The position numbers and the translations under genes are program-made. Shown here in pieces: positions 48,019 to 59,980 of a DNA stretch of 64,000 nucleotides. Positions within the stretch are counted from its first letter, which is position 1. The number at the start of each line of letters is the position of its first letter. The stretch is from NCBI GenBank assembly GCA_019925795.1, contig CM034315.1, positions 26,517,867-26,581,866 on the forward strand, given 5' to 3'. This stretch comes from Dendrobium chrysotoxum (Eukaryota; Streptophyta; Magnoliopsida; Asparagales; Orchidaceae). The notes beneath the pieces are model-generated. The model saw nothing but the letters and a program-made list of their open reading frames with translations, was not told the origin of the DNA and made no database searches.

Positions 48019-49380
48019 GATGGTTTACTAGCTTACCTAAGTAGTTTGGAGTAATGTACTTTGTTATGCTAGTTTTAATGGTTAAACTAATTACTTATGA
48101 AGTTGTTTCTTGAAATTTTGGCCACCGTAGGCATCCACCTGGCTTAAGGCAAGCAAAACATGTCTTTGGGAGATTTATGAAGAAAATGCTTGGCTAAATT
48201 GCTTTTGGGTTGCAAAATGGATTAAAGGAACCTCATTTTGGAGACTTGGTTAGCTAATTTGGATAACTCTGGTTAGCCCATGGGCTGGGCTGGTTGTGTT
48301 AAATTACTTTTAGGTTTCAAAATGGCTCAAAGGAACCTCATTTTATAGACTTAGGCTAGCCATTTTTGGTTAACCCAAGTCAGCCCATGGGCTAGGCTAG
48401 CTTAGGCAGATGCTTATGGTCCCTATGCACCTATTGAATGCACTAGCATAGTTTAATTTTAAAAGAGAAGTAAATGGCTCATTTAAACCCATTTGGGTTC
48501 ACTTGTGTTAACCCAAATGGCTAGCCCAAGTTGGCCCGAGGGATGGGCTTTCTTGGGCATACCTATGGGAACCCAATGCACTTATTTGAGGGGTTTGTAG
48601 GGCTTGGCTTGACCTCAATCACTTCAATTGAAAAATCAGATCTTAGTGGCTAGTTTGATCAACTAGGGTTACTAGAACTTGGGGTTAGGTCCAATGAGTT
48701 CCAATTGATATTTGAAACTTATTTGAAGTGATTATAGGTAAAGCCATGATATCCATTCCATGAATTGCATGTATGAGCTTTTTAGATCAACTTAAAGTTT
48801 GAAGGTGGGTTTGGTTAAACATGGCCAACCAAGGGTTCATTTGGGTTAAGTCATATATAGGTTGATCTTTAGGATGTTTAGCAGACTTTCGCATGACTTA
48901 ATTTAGGACATATACATGATTGAAGGTTTTGTGCTAAATGGCTCCTTTATGATCAAAATGACCAATCATGGTCGACCAAGCTAAATCTAGGGTCAATTTG
49001 GGTTTGAACATGATCAAGGATGATTGCATGATGCCTAAGAGGCAAACCTAGGGATTGGATTTAGTTTTAAAATATGATTCATGCATATGAAGGGGTTTTA
49101 AAGTTTAAGATTCCATTTGGTCAAACTAGTACAACTTAAGTCAACCATGGGTCACAATGGATTCAAATCATTATGATGATAATTATGAATATATTCAATC
49201 CATTTCCATGTATTTCCAAGGTGGTTTAGATCAAGATGTATTGTATTGTGGCATGGGTTGTATATATTTAGGATTTTGGAACCATGATGAAGGCTTTAGG
49301 ATTTAGGGTTTGGAAGGGCATGAAAGCTTCCAAAATGGCTAGGGAGACTCTTAGGAGGTGGCTAACCAATATGTGAATTA
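48019..49380. repeat. Unclassified repeat with imperfect ~105-bp tandem units
   Basis: Two units starting TTTTGGGTTGCAAAATGG (48203) and TTTTAGGTTTCAAAATGG (48308) share GGAACCTCATTTT and TTAGCCCATGGGCTGGGCT-like sequence; a third weaker unit follows near 48480. The region 48600-49200 has GTCAACCA and GGTCCAATGAGTTCCAATTG, recalling the 37500-38000 part of X4, so it may be a distant X relative. No open frame. Confidence 0.5.
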
Positions 49381-49385
49381 CCAAA

Positions 49386-49988
49386 TGTCATGCCATAGAA
49401 TTTAATTTGAAAAAATTATTCATTTATCTTTTAATAAAAAATAACCAGAGATACCTATAGGCGAGCAAATCTCCTAATAGGCTCGATTGACGAAAATTTC
49501 TCTGCGACCTCCAAATCTAAGAACATCCTTTCTCTCTCTTCTCTTTCTCTCTTAAAATCTCTAATTCATTCTCTGTTGTTGAATTTAAGAAGAGAAAATA
49601 TGGATTTAATGATATAAAGGTAATACATTGAGATATTTTGAATAAAATAATATTATAATATAAATATAAATATTTAATTTAATTAATTTTTAGTAGAAAA
49701 TTCAAATAAAATCTTTTGGGGCTTTAAAAATTATAGAAAAATATCTATAAAATATATCATTAATTTAAAAAATATTTGTGAAATTAGTTTGGAAAACAGA
49801 CACCTAACGGTCCCAAAATCCCTATTTGTACCAATAGGTGTCAATTTCTTAAAGATTTTCACCCGTGCCCAACTATTATGAAAATAATTGTGTAATTTAA
49901 ATACTATAATAACTATCTTATGATGAAGACAGTTTTTAAATTTGACTTATAATAACTTCTGAAAAAAATATTTATCTGGGTTATTACA
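49386..49988 (-). repeat. Left LTR of the chromovirus-like element
   Basis: Begins TGTCATGCCATAG and ends GGGTTATTACA. The first ~70 bp match 51533-51600 and the rest (49465-49988) matches 59250-59775. The ~1.5 kb in between that the right LTR has is missing here. Confidence 0.85.
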
Positions 49989-50006
49989 ATCGACCCACCT
50001 TAAAAA
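49989..50006 (-). promoter_or_regulatory. Polypurine tract of the chromovirus-like element
   Basis: On the minus strand TTTTTAAGGTGGGTCGAT abuts the LTR start TGTAATAACCC, matching the AAGGGGGG-type tract of Tekay-like elements. Confidence 0.75.
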
Positions 50007-50439
50007 ATATCATCCCGATATTTTTCTTAAGGATTCAGGCACAAAATTGATATAAATCAAATCTATATGATCAAAACTCAAATCAAATCAAACTTAAATC
50101 AAAACTCATAAAAAATCATATAGTCATGTAGTTGATTCTATCACATATCATTCAATTATTCATGATATGCTATGTCATTCAATCATTCAAATAAATTTCT
50201 TACCAATAGAGCATTCAGGTTATTGTTGATCTTCTAGATACTGTAACTTATACACACGTGGCATCACTGGAGTAGGTACAATCAGTCATGGTGCAATAGT
50301 CTCCCTCTAACTACCACTAACAGCTCTATCATCTGCCATATTGGTTGATCTTTAAGTATATGCGCTTAACCCTACAGTCCTCTATCCAATAATATGTTTG
50401 GACTAGCCTGCACTGAAATCAGCTCTTCTCCATATCCTC

Positions 50440-51375
50440 TCTGTGGATAATCTACTACCTTATGTCCTTTCTGACTACAATGAAAACATCGCCCCATTAA
50501 TAAGTAGCAATGGCCTACATATCATCGACCATAATGAATGCATTCGCCATAGCTGTCAGTAGATGCTATTGATACAGATCCCCTCAAATCACTATACCTA
50601 CTTTTCTTATCACTTCTCTCTACTTAGTTCATCTCTACTCCTCCTTCTGCTGGTATCATATATGGAGCCCATCTCATATCTAAATGCTAGTGCTACTAAA
50701 TCAATCTCTATTAGTCTAGCTTACTCCACCAACTTTAAAAACTCATGAATTTGTAGAGGTACTAGTGGATGTCTGAGATCCCTATTCAACCCTTACATAA
50801 ACTTTTAACACATTTCCTCAATAGTAGATATCAACTAAGGAGCATACTTAGTAAGGGTAGTAAACGTAGCCTCTTACTACATCACTATCTTGTGCCCTTG
50901 CTCCAACTTCATAAATGCTTCCTACATCTATCATCGGGCTGACAGAGGTATAAACCATATCCTGAACACTATAGTGAACTCATCCCAAGTGATCTCAGCA
51001 TTTGTATTCTCCTGAAATTTCTCTTTCTGCTATCCAATCCACCATCTCTCTGCCTCTCCTTCAAATTGGAACATAATTAATGGTATATTTTGGCTCTCCA
51101 GACACTATATGTTGTCAAAATATTTCTCTATCCTTAGTAACCAATCTTCTACAGCCTGAGGTCCTATAGCTCCTTTGAATAATGGATGCTTCATCTTATA
51201 AAATATCTATAAATGCTTATCTCCCTTTTCTTCTTTGCTTCTAGCTAACTTACTTTGTTCATCCTCCATTACCTGTGTTATAATAGTAGCCAACTGCATC
51301 ACACTATCTGATGGTATTGGAGCTGCACTATATTGCTCATTAGTTATACTTGACTCTAGAGGTTCCCTTTTGATT
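50440..51375 (-). pseudogene. gag of the chromovirus-like element (decayed)
   Basis: The minus strand from about 51375 reads NEQYSAAPIPSDSVMQLATI, then EDEQSKLARSKEE, a stop, and the retrotransposon gag domain: HPLFKGAIGPQAVEDWLLRI, EKYFDN, a stop, PLIMFQFEGEAERWW, and ITWDEFTIVFRIWFIPLS (51210-50925). These are the FKG...EAEEWL...GEAERWW...ITWEEF blocks of gypsy gag, which forms the capsid. A zinc knuckle follows near 50500-50440: CFHCSQKGHKVVDYP, with the last Cys changed to Tyr. There are several stops (for example in HL-stop-IFY, NI-stop-CLE and IG-stop-QKE), mostly in one frame. The region 50040-50440 towards the LTR has no recognisable coding sequence. Confidence 0.82.
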
Positions 51376-51518
51376 ATTTACCTATATAGTTTAGTATGAT
51401 CTTAAAAGTACACATATGCAATCAATTATGTATGCAAAATAATATACCCTAAACTATCCATTCTACTCAACTCTCAATCAATTCATATAACTCTGGTAAC
51501 AATAATTCTTCCAACTAT

Positions 51519-51530
51519 GTTATGATACCA
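51519..51530 (-). promoter_or_regulatory. Primer-binding site of the chromovirus-like element
   Basis: On the minus strand TGGTATCATAAC starts two bases after the LTR end GGGCATGACA. It resembles the initiator-Met tRNA site TGGTATCAGAGC (first eight bases identical). Confidence 0.75.
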
Positions 51531-52320
51531 ATTGTCATGCCCCAAAATCTAATTTGGAAGAATTATTTATTTATCTTTTAATAAACAATAACTAGATCTA
51601 CCTAATTTCTTTTATCAATATCAATAGAAGAAGAAATTAAATGATCAATCAAAATATTAAAATACATTTGTATTCAATTTCCAAAAGTTATATACACTAC
51701 TTAAGATCTAGATAATCATGTTATAACTACTATATTATTAGTACAAAAGAATAACTAAAATAAAAAGAAACAGAACATGAAGAATATTGACCAGTCTCAC
51801 ACTCTTGATCCTCTGCCTTGACCTGAAATCATTTAACTATATATAATAAGCTAAAATGCCCAGCAGTTCACCAAAACTTACAACTGAATTCAAAGTATGA
51901 TAAAGGAGCAATATGCATGTCAGGGATCAAATAATAGATGTTGTATTCATATAGTCATTGAATTAGTGGAGAAATAGTAAATGTATATTTAGTAGTAATA
52001 GAATCTATAAAGAGTAAAACACTACATTATAGAAGCTAGTAAAGCAATAAATTAGTATGAGTGTTAAATTTATAAAGCAATCATCATATTCATAATACCA
52101 ATAAATATAGAAATTAGCTAAAGCATCAAATCAAAACATCAGTAAAGACTGTTGAAATCAAATCAATGTAGTAAAAACATATAGGAATATACAAATATTA
52201 TCCAGTTATTCTATATCAGTATTAAATTAATATCTTAGTCACATGCTCAATAAATCTTGTATATCATGTGCTCAATGAATATATCATGCTTATTCTGCTA
52301 TTTTGGTAATTTTTTTGTTC

Positions 52321-54244
52321 ATGATGGTTGAGGCGGTGGAGACCACCTCTGGTTACTAGAATTCTTTTGAGAGTTCATCCTCTTTATCTTGTTCCCTCAT
52401 TTATCATAATGGCCTTAGTAGATTCATCAAGGATGTTCCTTTGACAGTTAATGAACCTTTATTGTTCCTATTAAGAAGACGTCCCCTGTTCCTGGCAAAG
52501 GTAAAGGAATTATTAATGGATTGGCGAACAAGGCTCCTCGTCTTTCTGATTGTTTTACTCCTCCTAATAGTTCGAATGATTTTGAGGCATTTTCATCGTC
52601 GGGTATGAATCTCTTTGCTAATAGGTTCTGTAAAAACATTGCTAAACCTTGTTCTCTTGGGAAGGATGATTCCTTCAACAAAGTGGGTTTGAATAAGTAG
52701 GCTGATGTTTGTTTAAATTCTCAAGAGAAAAATCTTGATGATAATTTGTCATCAGGAGTTTCGATGGATCAGGGTATTATACCTATTAAAGTTACTAGCA
52801 ACCCGCTATTTAGATGACCAAATATCATGATCAATTTTTTGAAGGAAGAGTCTATTCTTTTTGAAGATGGAGTGGTTGTCAAGTTGCACGAGTCAAGTGT
52901 CATACTAAAAAGCTTCAATTTTCTGTGGTGGTTAAGGTTTTTTGGGAAGGAGGTTCCAGTTCATTTGATTGTTAATGAACTATGACAATGGCTGCAGTTT
53001 GGTAAATTTCAGTTAACTACCCTTAGTTTAGGCAGGGTTCTTTACTCATTTTCTTCTATGGAAGCTGTAGAAAATGTGTTTGAGGGAGGTCCTTGGTATG
53101 TGAATGGGCATATAGTTGGCCTTGAAAAGTGGACTCCTCAATTCTCTCCTTCTTCTTTGAAAGGATTAACTTCTCCTATCTGGGTTGGGATGCCACATTT
53201 ACCATTACTTTGTTGGGATGAATTTAATGTGGCGAGAATTGCTTCAATGCTAGGAACTCCTTTATGGATTGATGGAAATATGTTCCAATGGGGTAAAAGG
53301 GAGTATCCTAGAGTTTGTGTTCGCATGTCACTAGACAAACAATTCCCTATGGGTGTTTGGGTGGAAGGTTCAGGTGGTCGATTCTTTCAAAAAGTAGAAT
53401 ATGAAAAAATTTCCACATTCTTTTCAAATGTGGGAAAATTGGACATCTTATTAGTGATTGTAATCTGAATGGAAACGTTGGTTCTGATGAGGGTATTACA
53501 AGGTCTGATGCGGATGTTAGATTGGTTGATAAGTCAATACCTGATGATGTGAGCAAAGGGCCTTCTTATGGTTCATGGGTTCATGTTAATAATAGGAGAA
53601 GGAGGAAGGTTTTTTCTATTAATAATAGAGCTAATCAGTTGAATTTTAGTAATTTAAGGCAAACGAATGCTGGACTAGTTTTTGTCAAAAAATTTCAACC
53701 AATAAATAAAGTCTCTCGGGCCTTTGAATTGGAGGATAATGGTATAACCAATTCAAAGAGTGTGGAAGCTATCAATCATAACCAGGATTTATCAGTTATA
53801 GCTGAAGAAGATAAAGGATGTGCTAATTTTGAAGATATGGTTGGTGAAGTAGAACTTCAGACTAAAGATTTTTCTCCTCTAGTGATGGTTGCATTGGATA
53901 GTAAGGTAACTTCTCCTGTTGCTCCTATTTTACCAGTAAATGTGAATAGATTCAAAATTTTGGAATCATGTTGTGAAGAAAATGAGGATAAGGGTAATCC
54001 TTATTTACACGAGGCGTTGGTTGAAGATTTAGAAGAAGGGGAATTTGCTGTTGAAGATAAGAAGATTTCTTGTTCTGGAATAGGTTTGGTGGATAAAGGT
54101 TCTGGAGTGGTGAAATACAAACTTCAAAAAGAACTTAGATCATTGGGCAAAGATAATATTCTTCTACGGAGTAGGAAATATGATGTGTTGAAGAGAATTA
54201 AGAGTGGGAGTAATCCTAATTCTAATCTTAAATGTCATCAATAG
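52321..54244 (+). pseudogene. LINE-2 ORF1 (DUF4283-type RNA-binding protein)
   Basis: Starts at the ATGATG of 52321-52326 (MVEAVETTSGY) and ends ...SNLKCHQ with TAG at 54242-54244. Blocks: GKGKGIINGL and FSSSGMNLFANRF (52490-52630), matching LINE-1 ORF1; DUF4283 from LFEDGVVVKL (52860) through FEGGPWYVNGHIVGLEKW (53080), CWDEFNVARIAS, WIDGNMFQWGKREYPRVCVR and GVWVEGSGGRFFQKVEYEKI (53400); a zinc knuckle in the shifted frame, KCGKIGHLISDC (53425-53460), whose first Cys is lost at the frameshift; then SYGSWVHVNNRRRRK and an acidic tail. ORF1 of such elements coats the RNA. Breaks: a stop at residue 11, a frameshift near 52460, stops near 52700, 52815 and 52985, and the knuckle frameshift. Its last 13 bases overlap ORF2. 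Confidence 0.86.
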
Positions 54245-57200
54245 CTTTTTGGAATTATAGGGGGGCTAGGAAGAGTGAAGCCTCTCGTTATTTGAAGGAG
54301 TCTGTGAAATATTTTGATATATTCTTTGTTGGGCTTGTTGAGACTAAGATTTCTTCTTTTAATAGATTTGAGTTCAATAAATTGATTGAAGTAAGTTGGG
54401 ATTTTTTTCTTTTTCCTACGGATGGTTTATCTGGTGGTATTATGGTCCGCTGGAGGTCTAATGTTGCTTCTTTCTCTGTGATAGAAGCCTCTTCTCAAGT
54501 TGTAGTTGGAGAGTTAAGTATTCTAAACAAAGGTGTGTGGCTGGTTGGTAGGGTCTATGGTAACAAAGATATTTATAAGAGGAGAATCTTGTGGAGAAGT
54601 CTTGGAATGCTTTCGGATAGAAAGCTTCCTTATATTGTGGGGGGAGACTTTAATTGTATTTTGTCAGAAGAGGAGAAAAAAGGAGGGAAAAAGTTTATCC
54701 TTTCTCAACGGCCATAAGATATGAATATGTATATGAACAATGGTGACTTCCATGATATTAAGGTAATAGGTCCTAAATTTACTTAGTGCAACAATAAAAA
54801 AGGTGGAGCCTGAATTCTAGAGAGGTTGGACCGATGCCTTCTGAATTCAATTGCTTGAGAAACTATCCAATTGGCAGCCGTTCGACATCTTGCAATAGTA
54901 GCATCTGATCACTGTCCTATGTTGGTTAAAATTTTTTCTTTTGGTTTTCAAAAAAACAGACATCTGAGGTTTGAAGATGTTTGGGCATCCTATCCAGCTT
55001 CTTCAATGATTGTGTCCAAGTCTTTGGAGAAAAATGTTCGAGGAGATGTTGTTCATTCTCTTAATCTGAAATTTAAAAGAGCATTGAAAGCTTTATTTTT
55101 GGAGTAAATCTAAACATTTTATTCTTAATGTTTTGAAGGATCGACTACAGAAAGAAATTTTAGAATTGCAAGAAGAGGAGCAAGAAAGTGGTGGTCTTTC
55201 TGATGTTAAACTCTGTTTGCTAAAGTCTAAGGTTCTTGAGCTCAAATCTACTTTTGGGCGGCTTAATACCTGGTGGAGGCAAAGGGCGAAGGTAAAGTGG
55301 ATAGAAGAAGGTGACTCCAACTCAAAGTTTTTCCATGCTTTCGCTTTGACTAGGTGTAATGGAAACTGAATTAATCAAATTAAAGACAGTAATGGAATGT
55401 TGATTAAAGATCAAAGTCAAGTTGAAGAAATTTTCTATTAGTTCTTTAAAGGCAAGTGGAAGGAAATGAAGTGTGTATTAAGGGCCTAGCTGTCTCCTTC
55501 TTATGTGCTAGATGATGTCGATAGAAGCTTTTTGATGGCTGACTTCTCAAAAGATGAACTGGAGCATGTTGTTAGTAATTTGGAAGCTAATATTTCTCCA
55601 GGTTTGGATGGAATCTCTTACTCTTTTATTAGATCTTATTGGCCTATCATAAAAGAGGATGTTTGGAAGGCTATCAATTCATTTTTAACTTCTGGTGTAA
55701 TGTGTAATGAGTGGAAGGAACTTTTGTGGTTTTAATTCCTAAGGTGAAAAACCCTGTGAATCCTTCCAACTATAGACCAATTAGCCTTTGTTTGTCTATT
55801 TACAAGATAGTGGCAAGGATGTTGTTAAATAGGTTGATTTATTTCATTCCTAAAATTATTTCTGAAGATCAGGCTGCCTTTGTTAGAGGTCATTCTTTAT
55901 TTGAACATATTTTACTTGCCCAAGAGTTATTTAATAAGTTTAAATATTCCAAAGCTAAGAAAGGATTGATGGCAATCAAAATAGATATGGAATAAGCATA
56001 TGATAGTATGGGCTGGTCTACTTTGAAGCATGTTTTAGAAAATTTTTGTTTCCCAGGAAAGTTTTCTAATATATTACTACAGTGTGTTATAGATCTGAAG
56101 TTCTCTATTTTGATTAATGGTAGCAATTCTAAATGGATTGAGGAAAAAAGTGGATTTAGATAAGGCTGCCCCTTATCTCCTTATCTTTTCATTTTGTTCT
56201 CTCAATTGCTATCTGATGCTTTTGTTCAGAGAGGAAGAAATATTGGTATCGAAGTGGCTCCTAATGCAGAAAAAAATTCCCACTTACAGTATGCTGATGA
56301 CATTATTATTATTTTTTAGGTTAATCATAGGAGTGTGAAGAAAGTCATCAAGATTATAAAAGACTACAAAAAATGGTTGGGTCAGAAGGTTAATGTTCAG
56401 AAATCTTCTATTCTCTTTGGAAAATCAGTTAAAAGCAGAGAGATTGTTGTTCTTTCAAGACTTCTGGAATTTAAGTTTGTTAAAGAAATGATCTATCTTG
56501 GTGTCAATATTGCTTTAAGGAGGTTGGTTTTCTCAGATTTTCAGAACCTGCTGGAGAAGGCATATAGTAGATTAAATGTATGGGGTAACCATTTTATTTC
56601 TCTTCCAGGAAAGTTGCTTCTCATTAAGTCGGCATTTCTTTCTCTTCATACTTTTTATCTCATTCATTAGTCCTTATGGGAGTGTTGAATGATCTAGATA
56701 TAATGAGTAGGGATTTGTTATGGCACAAATAAGAAGGCAGCAAAGGTCTTCATTATGTTGCATGGGATCTTTTATGTAAAACAAAAAGAATGGGTGGCCA
56801 AGGAGTGCAATCAGTTGCTGCTAAAGTTGGTCCTTTAAGGGCTAAATTTGAATGGAACTTTATTACAAAGCCTTCTTCTCTTCTTAACAGGATATTGATG
56901 GCTAAGTATGGGAAGGATATTTGGAATTCTGAAGCTAGGAGCCATGTCTCTCCTACTTGGAAGATCTTGTTAAATGGGGCTAAATTTCTGCAACTAATAG
57001 TTAGATGGAAGGTTTCAAATGGCTGTAATATCAATGCCATTGAAGATGTGTGGATTTTTCATAAGAGCATTAATAGGTGGCCTACGTTTGTTGCAGAATT
57101 AAATCAAGAGAGTAAACTCATTATGGGATTTATTATAGAAGGTGAATGGGATGTATCCAAGCTGAAGCAGGTCTTTGGGAAAGAACTGGTAGAAGTAATA

Positions 57201-58289
57201 ATGTATGTCCCTATTCATTCAAATTTGCAAAAAGATAAGTTGGATCTGTTGTCTAAATGTTCAAGTAAATCAATTTCTGCTCTTATTTCAAAAAAGCTAT
57301 GTGGTAACATTGTTGAAGACAGAAATTGGAGATTGATGAAGAAGGTTAAGTTATGGCCCTATGTTGAAGTGTTATGGTGGAGGTTAAATATTAATGCAAT
57401 CCCCTCAAATGAATTTTTGATGTATAGAAGGTTGTCGGACTTTAATGGATATCCGAGAGGATGCAATTCTATTGAGAATTCTAAACATATAGCAGTCAAT
57501 TGTGTGTATCTCTCTCAAGTGTTATATCTGCTTAATAGATGGGGATTTAATGTTCTAGTTCTTACTACTCTGGAGGAATGCTATCAGGTATTGGATGTTT
57601 TATAAAAATCTAATATGTTTATATGGAATTTGTATTGTTCTGCTATTTTTTCTCTTGGAAAAGAAGAAATAAGCTCAAACATGGTGGAACAGAGGACCAC
57701 GGGACTGTTATAGCTGCAAATTCTGTTAGCTTTGCTATTGCCTCCTTTCACTATAATCTATTTTCGGATAATGGGATACCAACAAGCTGTCACAGTTGTC
57801 TGTTCTTCTTCTTCTTGGCGTCCTCCTCCCCCTAAATGGATTAAGCTCAATATTGATGTTTCTTTAGTGAGCTCATATAAATCAGGCATAGGTGGTGTGA
57901 TTAGAGATCATAGAGGAAGATTTGTGTTTACTTTTGGTTTCAGTTGTTTGCATTGGGATTATTCGCAAGTGGAGCTATTGTCTATTTTATCTTTGAGGAA
58001 ATTTCTTCAAGAGTGAATGTACAAGGCTAAAGGAATCATAATAGAATGTGATAACTATAGTGTTATTAAGTAAGTTCAAAGCGTACTAAATAATGAAGAT
58101 GTTAAGGAAGCTATCTTGAAGCTGGAAGATTTATCATTTCTTAGAGACTTTAACCAAGTGATATTTTATTTTGTAAATAGGGATTGTAATAAGTTAGCTG
58201 ATTATTGTGATAACTATGATCTTTCTTTTGATTTCTTTTGGGAAGATATTGGTTGTAATAGGATTCCTCCTTACTTATTTCTTTATTAA
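54232..58289 (+). pseudogene. LINE-2 ORF2 (endonuclease, reverse transcriptase, zf-RVT, RNase H)
   Basis: Begins MSSIAFWNYRGARKSEASRY at 54232. Endonuclease (EEP): VGLVETKISS, GGIMVRWRS, GGDFNCIL (54640), RLDR (54825) and ASDHCPML (54905) keep the catalytic Glu, Asp-Asn and Asp-His. Reverse transcriptase (about 55580-56670): SPGLDGISYSF, VVLIPKVKNP, NYRPISLCLS, AAFVRGHSLFEH, IKIDME-stop-AYDSMGW, GCPLSPYLF and YADDIIII (56291), so the catalytic YADD is intact. zf-RVT: WPYVEVLWWRLNINAIPSNE (57355) with the Cys/His part in GCNSIENSKHIAVNC. RNase H (57832-58289): KLNIDVS, GIGGVIRDHRGRF, QVELLSIL, IECDN and NRDCNKLAD, ending FLY-TAA. Frameshifts near 55110, 55730, 56110, 56330 and 56750 and several stops kill it. 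Confidence 0.9.
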
Positions 58290-59780
58290 ATGAGGAATGT
58301 GATAGGGGTGCTATCACTTAGTTGGTTGTATCTTGGTTTAAATAATAAAATTGCCATTGCATTTCTTCAAAAAAAAATGAATATATCATGTTTTTTGTAT
58401 CAATAAATCAGTAATAGTATTAATAATAAATCCATATAGTAATATGAATAATGCCTCAATAATATTAATTTCAGTAGTCATACTAAACAAGCAAGAATTC
58501 TGGCTACACGAATTTTTTTAGTTTCGTATTAGTGTAAATAAACCATTAGCTGAGTAAAAAGGGTCATCACTCTTTGCCCGTCAACATAGTAAACTTCTTC
58601 TTATAAATCCCAATCAGTACATTATATAAATCAGAAGAGGATAACACCAAACCATCATATTTAAAGGAAAGCTCATTGGCCCACCATCCAAAACGGGTTA
58701 ATCAATCTCCTTCCAATGACTCAACCAATCTTTACTTATCTTTTACACACACATTATTATTATAGTACTATAATAGTAATAGAGACTAGCTATTACTCAA
58801 TTACATATCCACATTCATTTTTAATGCATTGTAGTAAATAAAATATAATTGAGCTTAATTTAAAAAATGCCAGAATGTCTTAACGGTAGACCACAAAAAT
58901 CAAACTAAGCAAAAAATTTTATTTTCAGAATTCAACCAAATTATCAAATATTACATAAAATAACATTTTGAAGCTTTAGTTGAATTAAATCACTATTTTT
59001 ATATGTCAAAATAATTTTTTATGTAGGCAAAAATAGTTGTATTTTCAAAATCATGTGGTAAAAAATATCAAATAAATACTCAAAACGTTCATAATCTCAA
59101 TCTCTATAACATATAAAAAGTTATACGATGAAAGTTTTACCAATATAAAATTATTATCATTTTTTAGTAAGGAAAACACACATTTGATCAAAAAAATATT
59201 AAAAACATAAAATCATTGAAATTAGAAATAGGGTAATGGTTACTTACACTGAGATGAGCAAATTTCCTAATAGGCTCGATTGACAAAAATTGCTCCATGA
59301 CCTCCAAATCCAAGAATTTTTTCTCTCTCTTCTCTTTCTCTCTTAAAATTTCTAATTCATTCTCTGCTACCGAATTTAAGAAGAGAAAAAAGGGATTTAA
59401 TGATTTAAAGATAATGCATTGATATATTTTGAATAAAATAATATTATACTATAGAAATAAATATATAATTTAATCAATTTTTAGTATAAAATTCATATAA
59501 ATTCTTTTGAGAATTTATAAATTATAAAAAAATATCCATAAAATAAATCATTTTATTTAGAAAATATTAGTGAAATCAATTTACAAAATGAACACCCGAT
59601 GGTCCCAAAATTCTCACTTATATCGATAGGTGTCAATTTCTTAAATATTTTCATAAGTGCCCAAAAATTATGAAAAAATTATGAAAATACTATAATACCT
59701 ATCTTATGGCAAACATGATTTTTAAATTTGACTTATAATGACTTCTAAGAAAAATTATTTATCTGGGTTATTATACCAAA

Positions 59781-59875
59781 CACAATTTCAAAGATTTTAC
59801 CTAAGGTTTTGAGCAAGCTAAAGATTTTCCTAGAAAAGGAAAAAATTGATAGCTTTTTAGTGTTTTAATTTTAAG
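59781..59875. other. Short flank between the chromovirus-like element and the CACTA end
   Basis: Before the chromovirus-like insertion this joined the sequence left of 49381. Nothing is recognised in it. Confidence 0.4.
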
Positions 59876-59980
59876 CACTAAAGAAAATTCGTTGTTTACC
59901 CGTAGTCAATTGACTGTCGAAATTACCGAGGGTTAAACTGGCAGTTTAACTATCAATTTTTAATAATAAACTGTCAAAAA

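Larger units (their letters stand above)
52289..58377 (+). mobile_element. LINE-2: near full-length L1-type LINE
   Basis: The 15-bp sequence AATGAATATATCATG is present at 52274-52288 and again at 58376-58390, right after a short A-run (58369-58377): a textbook target-site duplication and tail of target-primed reverse transcription. Length is about 6.1 kb with a short 5' leader, ORF1, ORF2 and a ~90-bp 3' UTR. Both ORFs are broken by several frameshifts. It landed in the right LTR of the chromovirus-like element. Confidence 0.93.
49386..59775 (-). mobile_element. Chromovirus-like gypsy LTR element with gag only
   Basis: CCAAA at 49381-49385 and 59776-59780 is a perfect 5-bp target duplication. 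On the minus strand the LTR starts TGTAATAACCCAGATAAA and ends GGGCATGACA, the form typical of Tekay/Del-type chromoviruses. Left LTR 49386-49988 (internally deleted), body 49989-51532 with a decayed gag only, right LTR 51533-59775 holding LINE-2. No protease, reverse transcriptase, integrase or chromodomain is present, so the element is non-autonomous or internally deleted. Confidence 0.85.
51533..59775 (-). repeat. Right LTR of the chromovirus-like element, split by LINE-2
   Basis: Begins TGTCATGCCCCAAAATC at 51533, is interrupted at 52288/52289 by LINE-2, resumes after 58390, and ends GGGTTATTATA at 59775 (CA changed to TA). Without LINE-2 the LTR is about 2.1 kb. Confidence 0.84.

Noticed and set aside
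52448..52681. 77-codon minus-strand frame
   Set aside because: It is the antisense of LINE-2 ORF1, where the plus strand matches LINE-1 ORF1 (GKGKG, SSSG...LF.NRF).
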